Positions 15,726 through 25,849 are shown, counted from the stretch's first letter. The stretch: DNA of 64,000 bases from Bacteroidetes bacterium HGW-Bacteroidetes-7 (GCA_002842465.1 PHDA01000010.1:1-64000), one strand, 5' to 3'. A program made the numbers and translations. Notes: a model not told the origin generated them from the sequence alone.

Positions 15726-16541
15726 ATGAATAATTTAATAGAAAAGAATAAGATTGCAAATTGGGACAAATTCTTTGTGGAACTGCAATCACAAGGTCGT
15801 TACACCTTTGCTTTTGATGAGTTGCGTGGTCGGTTCGATTTATCGGAAGAAACGCTTTTGCAAGGATTGTACAGGTATAAAGTTAAGAAGCAGATAGCAC
15901 AAATCCGTAAGGGTTTTTACGCTATTATTTCACCCGAATATTCCAAGCAAGGAATGTTGCCACCATATTTGTTTATCGACGATTTAATGAAATCGCTAAA
16001 TAAGCCATATTATGTGGCATTACTATCTGCGGCGGCTTTGAATGGCGCAGCACATCAGCAGCCCATGGAGTATTTTGTGATAGCACAAACCCCTGCCCCA
16101 AGAAGCATTAACAGTAAGAAGTTGAAAATTTTGTTTTTATCGAAAAACAATTGGGAACAGGATGATATTGTACAAAAGACAACCAATGTAGGTTACATCA
16201 ATGTTTCTTCTCCCGAATTGACGGCACTTGATTTATTGTCTTATAACGAAAAAATTGGACTAAACAGGGCGACAACCGTATTGCAGGAATTGGCGCAAGT
16301 TATGAAAGTATCTACGCTTTCACGAACGGCCAAGCGATTCCCAAGTACGCCGGTTATTCAGCGCTTAGGCTATATTTTTGATAAAGTTTTAGGTGAAAAA
16401 AAATTGGCCGAAGCATTGTTGAAAATATTAAATAGTAGAACCGTTGTCCCGGTCTTGCTATCTGTTCAAAAAGAGAAACAAGGCGAGGTAGATGAAATAT
16501 GGAAAGTAATTAAAAATATGGAAATAGAAAGCGATTTATGA
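15726..16541 (+). CDS. AbiEi-family type IV antitoxin
   Basis: This is a 271-aa protein starting MNNLIEKNKIANW at ATG 15726. It has an N-terminal winged-helix region (FAFDELRGRFDLSEETLLQG) with KGFYAIISPEYS, then the AbiEi C-terminal domain (YVALLSAAALNGAAHQQP, SSPELTALDLL). AbiEi represses its own operon and counters the AbiEii toxin without direct binding (type IV). Its stop overlaps the toxin start by 4 bp (ATGA). The genes sit right beside the IS scars, consistent with a mobile defence insertion. Confidence 0.88.
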   Translation: MNNLIEKNKIANWDKFFVELQSQGRYTFAFDELRGRFDLSEETLLQGLYRYKVKKQIAQIRKGFYAIISPEYSKQGMLPPYLFIDDLMKSLNKPYYVALLSAAALNGAAHQQPMEYFVIAQTPAPRSINSKKLKILFLSKNNWEQDDIVQKTTNVGYINVSSPELTALDLLSYNEKIGLNRATTVLQELAQVMKVSTLSRTAKRFPSTPVIQRLGYIFDKVLGEKKLAEALLKILNSRTVVPVLLSVQKEKQGEVDEIWKVIKNMEIESDL

Positions 16542-17329
16542 TACCTCAACGATACTTGGTTGAATGGAAAACGCAAGCCCCTTGGCCTGCTAATGCACAA
16601 GTCGAACAAGATTTAATCATTACAAGGGCGCTGGTAGAAATATTTTCCGACGATTTATTGAAAAATGCATTGGCTTTTCGAGGAGGAACAGCCTTGCATA
16701 AGTTGTATTTACAGCCACAAGCGCGCTATTCCGAAGACATTGATTTAGTGCAAATCAATTCTGAACCAATCAACCCTATACTCAAACAAATCCGTGAGCG
16801 ACTGTCGTTTCTTGGTACAAAGAGGACAGTAAAGCAACATATTCACAACAACACCATCATTTACCGTTTTGACACAAGCACACAGCCGATAATCAATATG
16901 CGGTTGAAAATAGAAATCAATACACGCGAACATTTTCATGTGTTAGGATTAAAACAAATTCCCTACAAAGTAGAAAACGGTTGGTTTTCCGCTGAATGTA
17001 TGTTGACAGGATACGAATTAGAAGAACTCTTGGGCACAAAATTACGCGCCTTGTATCAAAGACGAAAAGGTCGCGATTTATTCGATTTATACTGGGCTTT
17101 GAGAAACCAACAAGTCGATATTGAAAAACTTATACATTGTTACAAGACCTACATGCAGTCTTCGGTTGACAAACCGCCTACACAAAAACAGTTCCTTATT
17201 AATATGGCAGAAAAAATGACTGACCACGAATTTTTAGATGATATTCATATTATCCTCAAGCCGGGAATTGAATATAACAATGAGGATGCTTGGGAAGTGG
17301 TGAGGAGAGAAATAATTGAAAAGATTTAG
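16538..17329 (+). CDS. AbiEii-family nucleotidyltransferase toxin
   Basis: This is a 263-aa protein. The polymerase-beta-like nucleotidyltransferase core is visible: FRGGTALHKLYL (G49, G50) and YSEDIDLV (S65, D67, D69). The later KLRALYQRRKGRDLFDLYW matches the conserved C-terminal helical motif. AbiEii proteins transfer nucleotides to RNA targets such as tRNA ends and cause growth arrest during phage attack. All expected motifs are present, so the toxin is probably active. It is coupled to the antitoxin upstream, and a broken defence-like gene begins 5 bp downstream. Confidence 0.9.
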   Translation: MIPQRYLVEWKTQAPWPANAQVEQDLIITRALVEIFSDDLLKNALAFRGGTALHKLYLQPQARYSEDIDLVQINSEPINPILKQIRERLSFLGTKRTVKQHIHNNTIIYRFDTSTQPIINMRLKIEINTREHFHVLGLKQIPYKVENGWFSAECMLTGYELEELLGTKLRALYQRRKGRDLFDLYWALRNQQVDIEKLIHCYKTYMQSSVDKPPTQKQFLINMAEKMTDHEFLDDIHIILKPGIEYNNEDAWEVVRREIIEKI

Positions 17330-17334
17330 AAATT

Positions 17335-17707
17335 ATGGACAAAAACAGCCGAGTAATTTCCGATGCCCCGGAATCAAACGCCGGAGACGATTTTCATGTT
17401 CTGTGGTCTATACGAAAATCACTCGAATTATTGAATACAGATGATTATGCACTCAAAGCAATTACTGTAGAAGGAGTATTTCCCAATGAAGCGAAAAAGC
17501 TTGATCCAACAGGGTTTCTATTTTGGGTGTGGATATTACAGAATATTATGGCGGTGAAAACTTTCAAGATGCAAACAATGTAATATTTTCTCAGCTTAAG
17601 TATAGCACTCGAAATGCTAAAATACAAATTGGACTATAAGCGCAATTTCAAAAGCAAATAAAAGCAAAAAGGATCCATTTTCAGGCTCAATTATTCATCG
17701 GTTATCT
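17335..17707 (+). pseudogene. Broken N-terminus of a large defence-type protein
   Basis: ATG at 17335 opens DAPESNAGDDFHVLWSIRKS and VEGVFPNE. After about 17520 the homologous sequence moves to another frame (LGVDITEYYGGENF, then VIFSQLKYSTRN) and stops at 17637. Near 17638 it moves again (AISKANKSKKDPFSGSIIHR). The order AGDDFH, Glu-rich VEG, SQLKYSTR and GSIIHRL resembles the N-terminal module of large multidomain NTPase or nuclease defence proteins; I recall the pattern but cannot name the family firmly. Two frameshifts and a truncation by an IS256 fragment make it a pseudogene. Confidence 0.65.
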
Positions 17708-18003
17708 GTCCTCAAACACAGAGCCGAGGTTTATCTATTGAAAAGCTTGTAATCTCACTTTATGCCAAAGGAATGAGTGTGTCAGATATTGAGGATGAAT
17801 TACGTAGTATATATGACATCAACCTTTCCGGATCCTCCCTATCAATTATCATCAATTAGGTTACACAAGTTGTCGGTATGTGACCTATAAGGATTAAAAA
17901 GAGTTTAAAGAGTGATCTTAAAATAATCTACGGAGCTATAAACAAAGATGCAGCACCAATGCTCTGGATTCGTTTGAGCAGAAATGGGGCGATAGACCTA
18001 AAT
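17708..18003 (+). pseudogene. IS256-family (mutator-type) transposase remnant
   Basis: SRGLSIEKLVISLYAKGMSV and DIEDELRSIYDINLS match the N-terminal half of IS256/mutator transposases, interrupted by a TAG where a Lys codon is expected. After a gap, SDLKIIYGAINKDAA and ALDSFEQKWGDRPK match the C-terminal half in other frames. Most of the DDE domain is gone. It truncates the preceding defence-like gene. Positions 18004-18093 show nothing further. Confidence 0.75.
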
Positions 18004-18093
18004 AAGATTACTAGAATATTTGATAACAGAATTATATTGTAATAATGAAACCTCAGTTATCGTTTACGCAAAATTTTGGACAGTGCCTCAGAA

Positions 18094-19248
18094 TTATAAA
18101 TTTTTAAACAATGAATCATCAATTTGTAATTTGAGGATATATGCATTTTTGTTTATTGATGAATTTATTGACTTTAATTTGCTTGAAAATGCTTGTCTAT
18201 TCTTTTCACTAATTTCGTCAAAAAATTCAGGTTCTACTATGAAAACCAATTCATTATCAGCTGTTAATAATTTTGGTGTATTAAAATAGATAGCCTCAGG
18301 CGAATTGCTTCTAAAAGAAATTAATAAGTAATTTTTATTTTTAATGTCATATAAAAAATGGTTAATCTTTTTTTCTGTACCCTCTTTCATAAAACAAGCA
18401 TACAAATAATTCTCATTTACATGAAAAGTATTAATGCTGATATTACCACTTTTCATAATTATCTCCACTATCTTCTCTTTGTCTAATTTCAGGACATCTT
18501 CGGAAATCTGATATTCTCCAAAATCGAATGAATAGCTTATTATTGCACTAGTATCCAAAAGTCGGTATATCCTTCCATCAAGCATGTTTTTATAATAAAC
18601 GCGATTCCCTGTAGATGAAAAGTTTTTTTCTACTAGAGGACCATAAAAATCAATAGCATCCCTGCTTAGACATTTTGCAACTATATTACCCTTATTATCT
18701 ATTTTGTAGACTTGTGCAAGCCCAACAGGGTTAACATCAAAGTATATTGCTCCTTTTGACAACCAATAGCCCCCATCTCTTGTTTTAGAAAAAGAATATG
18801 ATCGAACCGGAGTGGGAATTTTTTCGATGAACTTTCCAGAATTATCATATTTTGTAATGTTTTGGTCAATAATACTAAGGATTTCTAAATTTCCATCAGT
18901 ATCAATTAAAAAATCAGTAGTTTCAATAACTTCATTTGGCCCTCTACCCATTATGGGAATCTTATTTACAAATTTACCTATTTCATTATACTCGTAAATA
19001 TTACCCTTTTGTAATATAAAATACTTGCCATTAAAGAGTTCCATCATAGAGCGATTACTTATAAATATTTTTTTGGCCGTATCTAATGGTATAATGCTGA
19101 TATGATCAATTAGTGACGAGTATTTTGATGAATCTACGACTTGTAATTTTGAAAAAGAAAACTCAACAGTTTTTTCGGATGAGTTATTATTCTTACACGA
19201 AACAACAGCAAAAATTAGTATTACAACTGTTATAAGAGGATTTTTCAT
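18094..19248 (-). CDS. 6-bladed beta-propeller lipoprotein
   Basis: This is a 384-aa protein with signal and lipobox AVVSC (Cys 18). Blade-like motifs such as YEYNEIGKFVNKIPIMG and GRGPNEVIETTDF match the propeller lipoproteins at 10793 and 19278. It lies 29 bp downstream of the 19278 gene, on the same strand, likely one operon. Probably a surface or periplasmic sensor or binding protein; the ligand is unknown. The AT-rich composition is like the accessory island. Confidence 0.75.
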   Translation of the reverse strand: MKNPLITVVILIFAVVSCKNNNSSEKTVEFSFSKLQVVDSSKYSSLIDHISIIPLDTAKKIFISNRSMMELFNGKYFILQKGNIYEYNEIGKFVNKIPIMGRGPNEVIETTDFLIDTDGNLEILSIIDQNITKYDNSGKFIEKIPTPVRSYSFSKTRDGGYWLSKGAIYFDVNPVGLAQVYKIDNKGNIVAKCLSRDAIDFYGPLVEKNFSSTGNRVYYKNMLDGRIYRLLDTSAIISYSFDFGEYQISEDVLKLDKEKIVEIIMKSGNISINTFHVNENYLYACFMKEGTEKKINHFLYDIKNKNYLLISFRSNSPEAIYFNTPKLLTADNELVFIVEPEFFDEISEKNRQAFSSKLKSINSSINKNAYILKLQIDDSLFKNL

Positions 19249-19277
19249 AAATATCTAATTTAGAAGCTTCATTCTTA

Positions 19278-20582
19278 TTATTTGTTTTTCTTTAAGTGCG
19301 CAATTACAAATACCGGATTATCTCCTTCATCAAGACCGGATACAAATTTTTTGAGTTTATCTAGTCTTTCAGGATATTTGACTTTTGATTTTACATCTCC
19401 AAAATGTTCTGGAGTAAGGATATCTATCATTTTGGTTGCACTATATGATCTAAACCACATATCTTTATCATACTGCATCATATTTGAAAATCCGCCATCA
19501 ATATCGTTGTAAAGACCCATAAATAGATTATTGATTTTAAACTGATCACTAGACATTGATCCCAAAATATTTTGATTTCCGGTAGATTTATCGTAAACTG
19601 TAGATATATACCTGTTTTGAAAGGCAAATAGAAAAAAGATATAACGTGAAGATTCACATAAACGGTCCAATATGCGTAGTTTACTTGAATATACAGCAGA
19701 ATCAAATACTGACAATGTCGTTTGTACATCAAGCTTATAATTGCCGAAATCGACAATTATACGCGGAGTTGTAGTGAAATCAGAATTAACTACAAACACA
19801 GTATCATTTAAGGACTCCCAGAAATTTAGACGATTATTGCTGTCATACCAAACTATGTTAGTAATAGAAGCCAAGACAGCTGATTCTTGTATGTTAACTC
19901 CTAAATTGTCTAATCCGTAAATTCTACTTTCTTTATGTTTAGCAATATGACCAGAAGAGAGGTCTAAAGTATAAAAAGCATCGTATTTTGATTCTTGAGC
20001 TCTTTTTGTTCCAGAGGGGTTTACGAATACTTCACTATCAGATAAAGAATATATACTCGCTACATTGTTATTGTACATCGTCATTAATTTCCCGTTCAAA
20101 TCTATAATTGGCAGTTCTCCCAAGTATTTACCACTTAAGTAATCATATTTTGCAATAACTGCCCTCCAATTAAGAATTGTGTAAACAATTCCCATTTTTT
20201 CATCTATCACAAATCCCCTTAGTTGTAAATACTCACCTGGACCTCTTCCGTATGAACCGATCTTACGGACAAACTCTCCGCTCCGTCTATATTGAAGAAG
20301 ACCTGCTCCATGAGAACAGTAAATAAATATATAATCATCTGTTATATAAGGGCGCTTTGCATCTAAGATAATTCCAATCGGGAATTCATTACTATACTCC
20401 AGTTTAATATATTCGAGCGAATCAATAACATCACTCATCATTGGAGCATCTTTGTCAGACAAATTTTCGAGATCAAAAGATATCATGTAGGGTTCAGCCA
20501 GAGCCGCTTTATCCTCTTTTTTCGAAGATCCCGCGCAACTTATTAAAAAATAAGCAAATAGGAATAATATTGATTTCCTCAT
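19278..20582 (-). CDS. 6-bladed beta-propeller lipoprotein
   Basis: This is a 434-aa protein with signal and lipobox FLISC (Cys 16). Blade motifs include LLQYRRSGEFVRKIG and GRGPGEYLQLRGF. It is the first gene of a two-gene propeller operon. It shows the same GRGPGEY signature as the propeller next to the exporter at 10793, so the pair may be relatives of that gene carried on the same accessory segment. Function is unknown. Confidence 0.75.
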   Translation of the reverse strand: MRKSILFLFAYFLISCAGSSKKEDKAALAEPYMISFDLENLSDKDAPMMSDVIDSLEYIKLEYSNEFPIGIILDAKRPYITDDYIFIYCSHGAGLLQYRRSGEFVRKIGSYGRGPGEYLQLRGFVIDEKMGIVYTILNWRAVIAKYDYLSGKYLGELPIIDLNGKLMTMYNNNVASIYSLSDSEVFVNPSGTKRAQESKYDAFYTLDLSSGHIAKHKESRIYGLDNLGVNIQESAVLASITNIVWYDSNNRLNFWESLNDTVFVVNSDFTTTPRIIVDFGNYKLDVQTTLSVFDSAVYSSKLRILDRLCESSRYIFFLFAFQNRYISTVYDKSTGNQNILGSMSSDQFKINNLFMGLYNDIDGGFSNMMQYDKDMWFRSYSATKMIDILTPEHFGDVKSKVKYPERLDKLKKFVSGLDEGDNPVFVIAHLKKNK

Positions 20583-20945
20583 GAAATAAAAGTATTAGTA
20601 AATATAAGCTGCTTAAAAAGTGCAAAATAGCGAGAAGCTTAATGTTTCGGACAGTCTTTATTGATTTCTTAACTCTTTCTTTAACAAATATATAAAAATA
20701 ATGAATACATTATTCAGCTGCAGTAAATAGTTTTTTGTTTTTATAATAATTTAAAACTACATTTGCCACGTTAAAATTACTTAACACTAAGTTTGATACG
20801 TAACTTTCATACTCTCGTCCCCCCCTTTGGGGTATAATTTCCTAACAATCTCGTAGGAGATGGGGCTTCATTATGCCCAATCTCAGTCAATAATTTCTGC
20901 AAACACAATCTGCAGAACCATTTAATCACATATTAAAATTATAAC
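20583..20945. other. Intergenic stretch with a hairpin
   Basis: The stretch lies between divergent genes. GAGATGGGGC (20857-20866) and GCCCAATCTC (20875-20884) can pair at nine of ten positions with an 8-nt loop. No T-run follows, so a terminator is unlikely. CCCCCCC and TTTGGGG lie near 20818-20832. It should also hold promoters for the flanking genes, but I find no clear -7 box for proC. Confidence 0.4.
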
Positions 20946-21713
20946 ATGAGACACGGATTTATCGGGTATGGTAATGTCATAAAAGCGATTCACGCATACC
21001 TTCAAAAAATTGGAGAGAAAGAGTTCACATACATTTCAAGAACAAATTCAGAAAACAGCATAAAATGCAGCAAGTCAATCAATAAATTGGTTGAAAATTC
21101 AGATATTATATGGTTGGGAATCAAGCCACAGAATCTTGACCAAGTTCTAAATGTATTGTCAAAAACCAACATCAACGAGAAGCTTTTTGTATCCCCGGTT
21201 GCAGGCAAAAGAATAACCTACATAGAGCAAACCCTGGGTCAGGAAACATCAATTATAAGAATTATGCCAAATCTGGCCCTAGAGTTTGGCAACTCAGTCA
21301 CAGCATACACAACAAACAACATCCAACATAAACACAAAAATGAAGTAAAGCGACTCCTGCAAAGCTCCGGACAGCTCATCGAAATCGACGAAACCCATTT
21401 CGACCTCTTCACTGCAATCTTTGGCAGTGGCCCTGCCTTTTTACTAAAACTGATTGATGTTCAAAAGAACAAAATCAGACAACTGGGCTTGGAAGATAAC
21501 CAAATGAATAACATGCTGGCCGGGTTGCTCGAAGGAACTGCAGCGTATTACAGAAACAACTGCAACAGATTAAGCATAGACGAACTTATAACAAACATTG
21601 CAAGCAAAGGCGGAACCACAGAAGCGGGGCTCAATTATCTAAATGAAAACCATATTGACAAACATTTTGAAAATGTAATCAATATGGCACAAAAGAGATC
21701 AACAGAGCTTTAG
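20946..21713 (+). CDS. proC: Pyrroline-5-carboxylate reductase
   Basis: This is a 255-aa protein, near the usual ~265. The N-terminal Rossmann motif is GFIGYGNVIKAI. WLGIKPQ is the conserved VKPQ region. The C-terminal signature is seen in FGSGPAFL, GLLEGTA and ASKGGTTEAGL. It reduces 1-pyrroline-5-carboxylate to proline with NAD(P)H in the cytoplasm. The pruA gene at 48286 makes glutamate from the same intermediate. It stands alone and converges on the lipoprotein gene 12 bp away. The dimer region is somewhat divergent but key motifs are kept. Confidence 0.88.
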   Translation: MRHGFIGYGNVIKAIHAYLQKIGEKEFTYISRTNSENSIKCSKSINKLVENSDIIWLGIKPQNLDQVLNVLSKTNINEKLFVSPVAGKRITYIEQTLGQETSIIRIMPNLALEFGNSVTAYTTNNIQHKHKNEVKRLLQSSGQLIEIDETHFDLFTAIFGSGPAFLLKLIDVQKNKIRQLGLEDNQMNNMLAGLLEGTAAYYRNNCNRLSIDELITNIASKGGTTEAGLNYLNENHIDKHFENVINMAQKRSTEL

Positions 21714-21725
21714 ATAAGTACTTTG

Positions 21726-22274
21726 CTATTTAAGCACATAAGCAATTATACCTGCCTCAATACTCACTCCAACCGAAATAGACATAGGTGCATTAGCACT
21801 GCCGTATACTGTCACGGTTATCTTCTCTTCGTTAAGGAATTTGCTTGCAACGGCATCCAATAATGATTGAGGTATTGTTGGTTTAAAGGTATTATTGGTA
21901 GAGGATATGTTTGTGAGAGTTAAAATATGACCGATTCCAGCAACCTCAAGGGTTACGGAATTTATTACCTGACCCGGCTGCATTCCCAAGGCTGTAATCT
22001 CAACTTCACTAAGATCAATCTCTTTAATTTTTTTAAGATAAGGCTTAATATCAAAATTGTCCAGAAGCTCTATAACATGAGTTTCAGAGAAGTTAAGCGG
22101 TATGTGAATATTTTCTCCAAAGGCTGCAGCTGATGGGAGATTGGTTGCGATTACTATTGGTATTTCAGTCTCAATTTTTGTGTTGATTCTTAATGTTGCC
22201 AGCTCTTTGAGCTTATCGCAACCCGTTAATGTTAAAACTAATGTATAGATTAACAATAGGTATCTTTTCTTCAT
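21726..22274 (-). CDS. Predicted lipoprotein of unknown function
   Basis: This is a 182-aa protein with signal and lipobox LTLTGC (Cys 19). After a linker, the mature part is beta-rich and of even composition, with no cysteine or enzyme motif I recognise. Its start overlaps the stop of the upstream sensor kinase gene by 4 bp (ATGA), so the two are probably co-translated. It might be an accessory part of that sensor, or simply a passenger. Confidence 0.65.
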   Translation of the reverse strand: MKKRYLLLIYTLVLTLTGCDKLKELATLRINTKIETEIPIVIATNLPSAAAFGENIHIPLNFSETHVIELLDNFDIKPYLKKIKEIDLSEVEITALGMQPGQVINSVTLEVAGIGHILTLTNISSTNNTFKPTIPQSLLDAVASKFLNEEKITVTVYGSANAPMSISVGVSIEAGIIAYVLK

Positions 22275-25200
22275 TTTTTCTGTTTTTTTAGTGTGTCGTG
22301 AATTGGAATTGTAAAGCTGAAAAGCGAACCTTTGCCCTCTTCACTCTCAGCCCAAAGTGTTCCTCCGTGCTTTTCTACAAACTCTTTACATATAATCAAA
22401 CCAAGCCCGCTACTTGGCTCTCCTTCTGTTCCGGGACGGTTTGATATAGTATTAAGTTTGAAAAGGTTATCAATTACCTCCCTTGACATTCCCATTCCTG
22501 TATCTCTTACCGATAAGGTTACTTCATTGTCATTGATTTTTTGTGCAATTAATGCAACCTCTCCCCCCTGATCGGTAAATTTAATTGCATTGGAAACGAG
22601 GTTGCGGATGATTGTCTGGAACATATTAATATCAACAAATACATCAATATTTCCTGGTACGCTGTATTGTAATTTTATATTTTTAGAATCTGCAGTTTGC
22701 AAGAGAATAGCCATATTGTCCTCAACAAGAGAGTTAAGGTTTTTTACTGATGGATTGAAAGGGTAGGAGGTCTGCCTCATTCTCGACCATTGAAGAAGGT
22801 TCTCAAGAAGGTTGTATAGATTGTGTGCAGAGGAGTTTAAGTTTGTAGCGATATCGCTAATTTCTTCTTCTGTAAGATCTTTGAGGTTATGTGCCAATAT
22901 TTCAGAAAGACCCAAAAATCCATTAAACGGGCCTCTTAAATCATGTGCTATTATTGATAATAGTTTATCTTTCTCCAGATTGATAATTTGCAGCTCTTCG
23001 TTCTTATCGATAAGTTCTTGTGTCTTAATAGTTACTTTAGATTGAAGTAACTGCTTGTCTTTTTTAAATTTATGTTCTCTTCGTTTAATTAGATTATAAA
23101 TTAACACTAAAGCCAACAAACCCAATGCACTATAAAACCACCATGTTCGCCACCACGGATGCTTAATTTTAAAGCTTAAAGAAGTAACATCACTCCATAA
23201 TCCATCGCTGTTGACTGCCTGTACATTAAAGGAGTATTTTCCAGGATCCAGATTCCCGAAAGAGATCTCAGTTCTATCGGTAAGAGAGCTCCAATTGTTG
23301 TTTAGCCCCTCAAGTATATATCTGTAACGTGCTTTACGAATTTGAGAGTGGCTGATTGTATTGTAATTAAATGATATATAATTATAATTATGAGGTAGTT
23401 TAAGGTTCTGTGGTATACCATACCATCTTGAAATATCGTCGAAGCTGATGTTCTTAATTTTCACTCCATTTTGAAGTGTTAAAGCGGTATCCCTGTTTAA
23501 TGTGAGCTCTTCCCAAGGTATACTTTCATTAAAGAGTTGGATGTTTGTAAGCATAAGCGAGGGTTTGGCATCAGCCACATCTCTCCCGTTCTGGTTGAAA
23601 ATAGTAAGACGGTCATTAGTCCCAATCCAGATATTCCCGTCATTTAACTCTGCAATTGCTCCCAAATTGCAACCGATGCCAATAAAACCATCTTCAAAAT
23701 TATAGCTCTTGAAAAACGGGCTGCCTGTGTGATTGACAATCTGCTCAATGTTTTCAGTTTTAAGTTTATTGAGACCAAATCTTGTTCCACTGATTATATT
23801 GCCTCTGGAATCTTGCAATAGAGACAAAATGTGATTGTTATTTAAGCCTGACTCCTCACCAAACTGTTGAAAGGTTACTCCATCAAATCGTATGAGTCCG
23901 TTTCCACCTGTTCCAAACCATAAATCACCCCGGTTATCCTGTATAATGCTGTAAACTGTGTTGCTAAAAAAGCCTGATTCCTGATTGAAGTGAGTAAATT
24001 GTTTACCATCAAACGTTGTCAAACCGCCACCATCTGTTCCAAACCATATTTTGCCCTCTTTATCCTGCAAAATGGATAAAACATTATTGCTGCTTAGACC
24101 TTCGTTTACAGAATAGTTGGTGAAATTGTGCCCATCAAATTTTGATACACCAGAGCCATATGTTGCAATCCAAATATTGCCCACTGAATCTTCATATAAT
24201 GTTCTTATAACGTTGTCTGCTAACCCGTGAGTTGTATTATAAGTGAGTGTTCTTGTGCCATCATAAACAGCTATGCCGCTACCATCTGTTCCAAACCAGA
24301 TTCTATTTTTGGAATCCTCCATTATCTTATAGATACGACTTCCAGGCAAACCTTGTTCTCTCCCGAATTGAGAGAAATAAGCCCTCTTTATGCCATCTTT
24401 TTCTTTGAAAGTGCACTTGGTCACGTAACCTCCAAATGTACCTATCCATATAGCACCCGTGCCATCCTGAAGTAAGCTGTAAACTCTGTTGTTACTAAGC
24501 CCTTCATTTGTAGTTAAATGGGTAAAAAGGTTCCCATCGTACCTTACAAGCCCTGCTCCTCTTGTTGCAAACCAAAGAGTACCTGTTCTATCTTCTAGCA
24601 CAGCCCTGATGTAGTTTGAACTCATACCCTCTTCAGAGCCAAATCTGGTAAAGAACTTACCGTCAAATCTTAAAACTCCTCCGTCGGCAGTAGCTATCCA
24701 CATACCTCCTCTGCTGTCTTCGGTTATGTCTCTGATAGAATTATTGGTTAATCCTTCATCGGTTGTGTAAAGTAAAAATCTATTTCCGTCGAAGTTTAAA
24801 ACTCCATTATCAGTTGTCCCTATCCATAAATTACCATTATCAGCCTTTAATATTATGCTGATTGAGTTAGAAGGAAGACCCTCATTTTGTGTGTAGTTCC
24901 AAAATTCATCTCCTTTTAAGACAGAGATTCCTCCGCTATATGTTCCAATCCAAATGTTACCGTTATTATCTTCATTTATGGCTCTTACATCGTTACTTGC
25001 CAGCCCGTTATCAGTGCTGTATGTTGTAAAGCTGTCACCATCATATTTAACTACTCCTTTACCTGTTCCAAACCACAAATTTTCATAAGAATCTTCAAAA
25101 ATGGTGTTAACAACGTTATCGGGCATCCCCTCATTTACAGTGAAGGTTGTGAGATACTTTCCATCATATTTGGTTACACCTCCGCGAAATGCACCAAACC

Positions 25201-25804
25201 AAATATTATCTTTACTATCCTGGATTACTTTAAGAATAAGGTTATTATTTAACCCTTGGTTTGTAGTGTAATGGTAAAAAAACTTCCCGTCGTATTTTGC
25301 CAGCCCATCGTCGGTACCAAGCCAGATATTACCCATTTTGTCCTGAATTATCGACCTTATCTGATCATGTCTTAAGCCTTGAAGCTTACTGAAACTGCTG
25401 AAATTATGAGGATTAATATCTTTGATATATGGGTCTTTAACCGCTATTACATCAGGTGCTTTGCAAAAAATCGGATTAACCTTTGCCGGATTACTTTTAG
25501 GTTGTGTTGTACCATCTCTCCCAATAACCTTAACAACAGGGGCGCCAATTATGATTGTATTGGGTTCACCGGATGGATAAACATTTGAAGGTGCAGGGAT
25601 TTCAAGCGATTTGTCGGGAATTGTGACAATTGGAGATTTGGCAGGAATTATATCTGGCTGCCTGAGGCTATCCGGATTTTGAACTATGCCCTTGGCAGGC
25701 ATAGTTTTGGACGCCGTAATATTTGTTTCGGGAGATTTGGTGTTGTTGCACGAAAAGAGAAACAATATTATTATTAAAAAAATAAATCTGATAGTATGTT
25801 GCAT
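22271..25804 (-). CDS. Reg_prop/Y_Y_Y sensor histidine kinase
   Basis: This is a 1177-aa protein. It starts with a lipoprotein-like signal (LFLFSC, Cys 19). Residues ~130-720 hold about fourteen two-component-regulator propeller repeats (IRSIIQDKMGNIWLGTDDGL type). A Y_Y_Y domain follows (~770-870), then one membrane helix (~882-902). The kinase core has IIAHDLRGPFN with phospho-His near 954, N-box NLVSNAIKFT, and G-boxes RDTGMGM and GLGLIICK. Unlike many Bacteroidota hybrid sensors it has no receiver or AraC domain, so it needs a separate response regulator, which is not in the window. The signal sensed is unknown. It lies 45 bp after thrC. Confidence 0.9.
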   Translation of the reverse strand: MQHTIRFIFLIIILFLFSCNNTKSPETNITASKTMPAKGIVQNPDSLRQPDIIPAKSPIVTIPDKSLEIPAPSNVYPSGEPNTIIIGAPVVKVIGRDGTTQPKSNPAKVNPIFCKAPDVIAVKDPYIKDINPHNFSSFSKLQGLRHDQIRSIIQDKMGNIWLGTDDGLAKYDGKFFYHYTTNQGLNNNLILKVIQDSKDNIWFGAFRGGVTKYDGKYLTTFTVNEGMPDNVVNTIFEDSYENLWFGTGKGVVKYDGDSFTTYSTDNGLASNDVRAINEDNNGNIWIGTYSGGISVLKGDEFWNYTQNEGLPSNSISIILKADNGNLWIGTTDNGVLNFDGNRFLLYTTDEGLTNNSIRDITEDSRGGMWIATADGGVLRFDGKFFTRFGSEEGMSSNYIRAVLEDRTGTLWFATRGAGLVRYDGNLFTHLTTNEGLSNNRVYSLLQDGTGAIWIGTFGGYVTKCTFKEKDGIKRAYFSQFGREQGLPGSRIYKIMEDSKNRIWFGTDGSGIAVYDGTRTLTYNTTHGLADNVIRTLYEDSVGNIWIATYGSGVSKFDGHNFTNYSVNEGLSSNNVLSILQDKEGKIWFGTDGGGLTTFDGKQFTHFNQESGFFSNTVYSIIQDNRGDLWFGTGGNGLIRFDGVTFQQFGEESGLNNNHILSLLQDSRGNIISGTRFGLNKLKTENIEQIVNHTGSPFFKSYNFEDGFIGIGCNLGAIAELNDGNIWIGTNDRLTIFNQNGRDVADAKPSLMLTNIQLFNESIPWEELTLNRDTALTLQNGVKIKNISFDDISRWYGIPQNLKLPHNYNYISFNYNTISHSQIRKARYRYILEGLNNNWSSLTDRTEISFGNLDPGKYSFNVQAVNSDGLWSDVTSLSFKIKHPWWRTWWFYSALGLLALVLIYNLIKRREHKFKKDKQLLQSKVTIKTQELIDKNEELQIINLEKDKLLSIIAHDLRGPFNGFLGLSEILAHNLKDLTEEEISDIATNLNSSAHNLYNLLENLLQWSRMRQTSYPFNPSVKNLNSLVEDNMAILLQTADSKNIKLQYSVPGNIDVFVDINMFQTIIRNLVSNAIKFTDQGGEVALIAQKINDNEVTLSVRDTGMGMSREVIDNLFKLNTISNRPGTEGEPSSGLGLIICKEFVEKHGGTLWAESEEGKGSLFSFTIPIHDTLKKQKK

Positions 25805-25849
25805 AAATTGTCAGAACAATTATGAATTTACTGCTAAATATACAACTAT

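Noticed and set aside
20857-20884. Rho-independent terminator
   Set aside because: The stem is fair but no T-run follows and the flanking genes are divergent.
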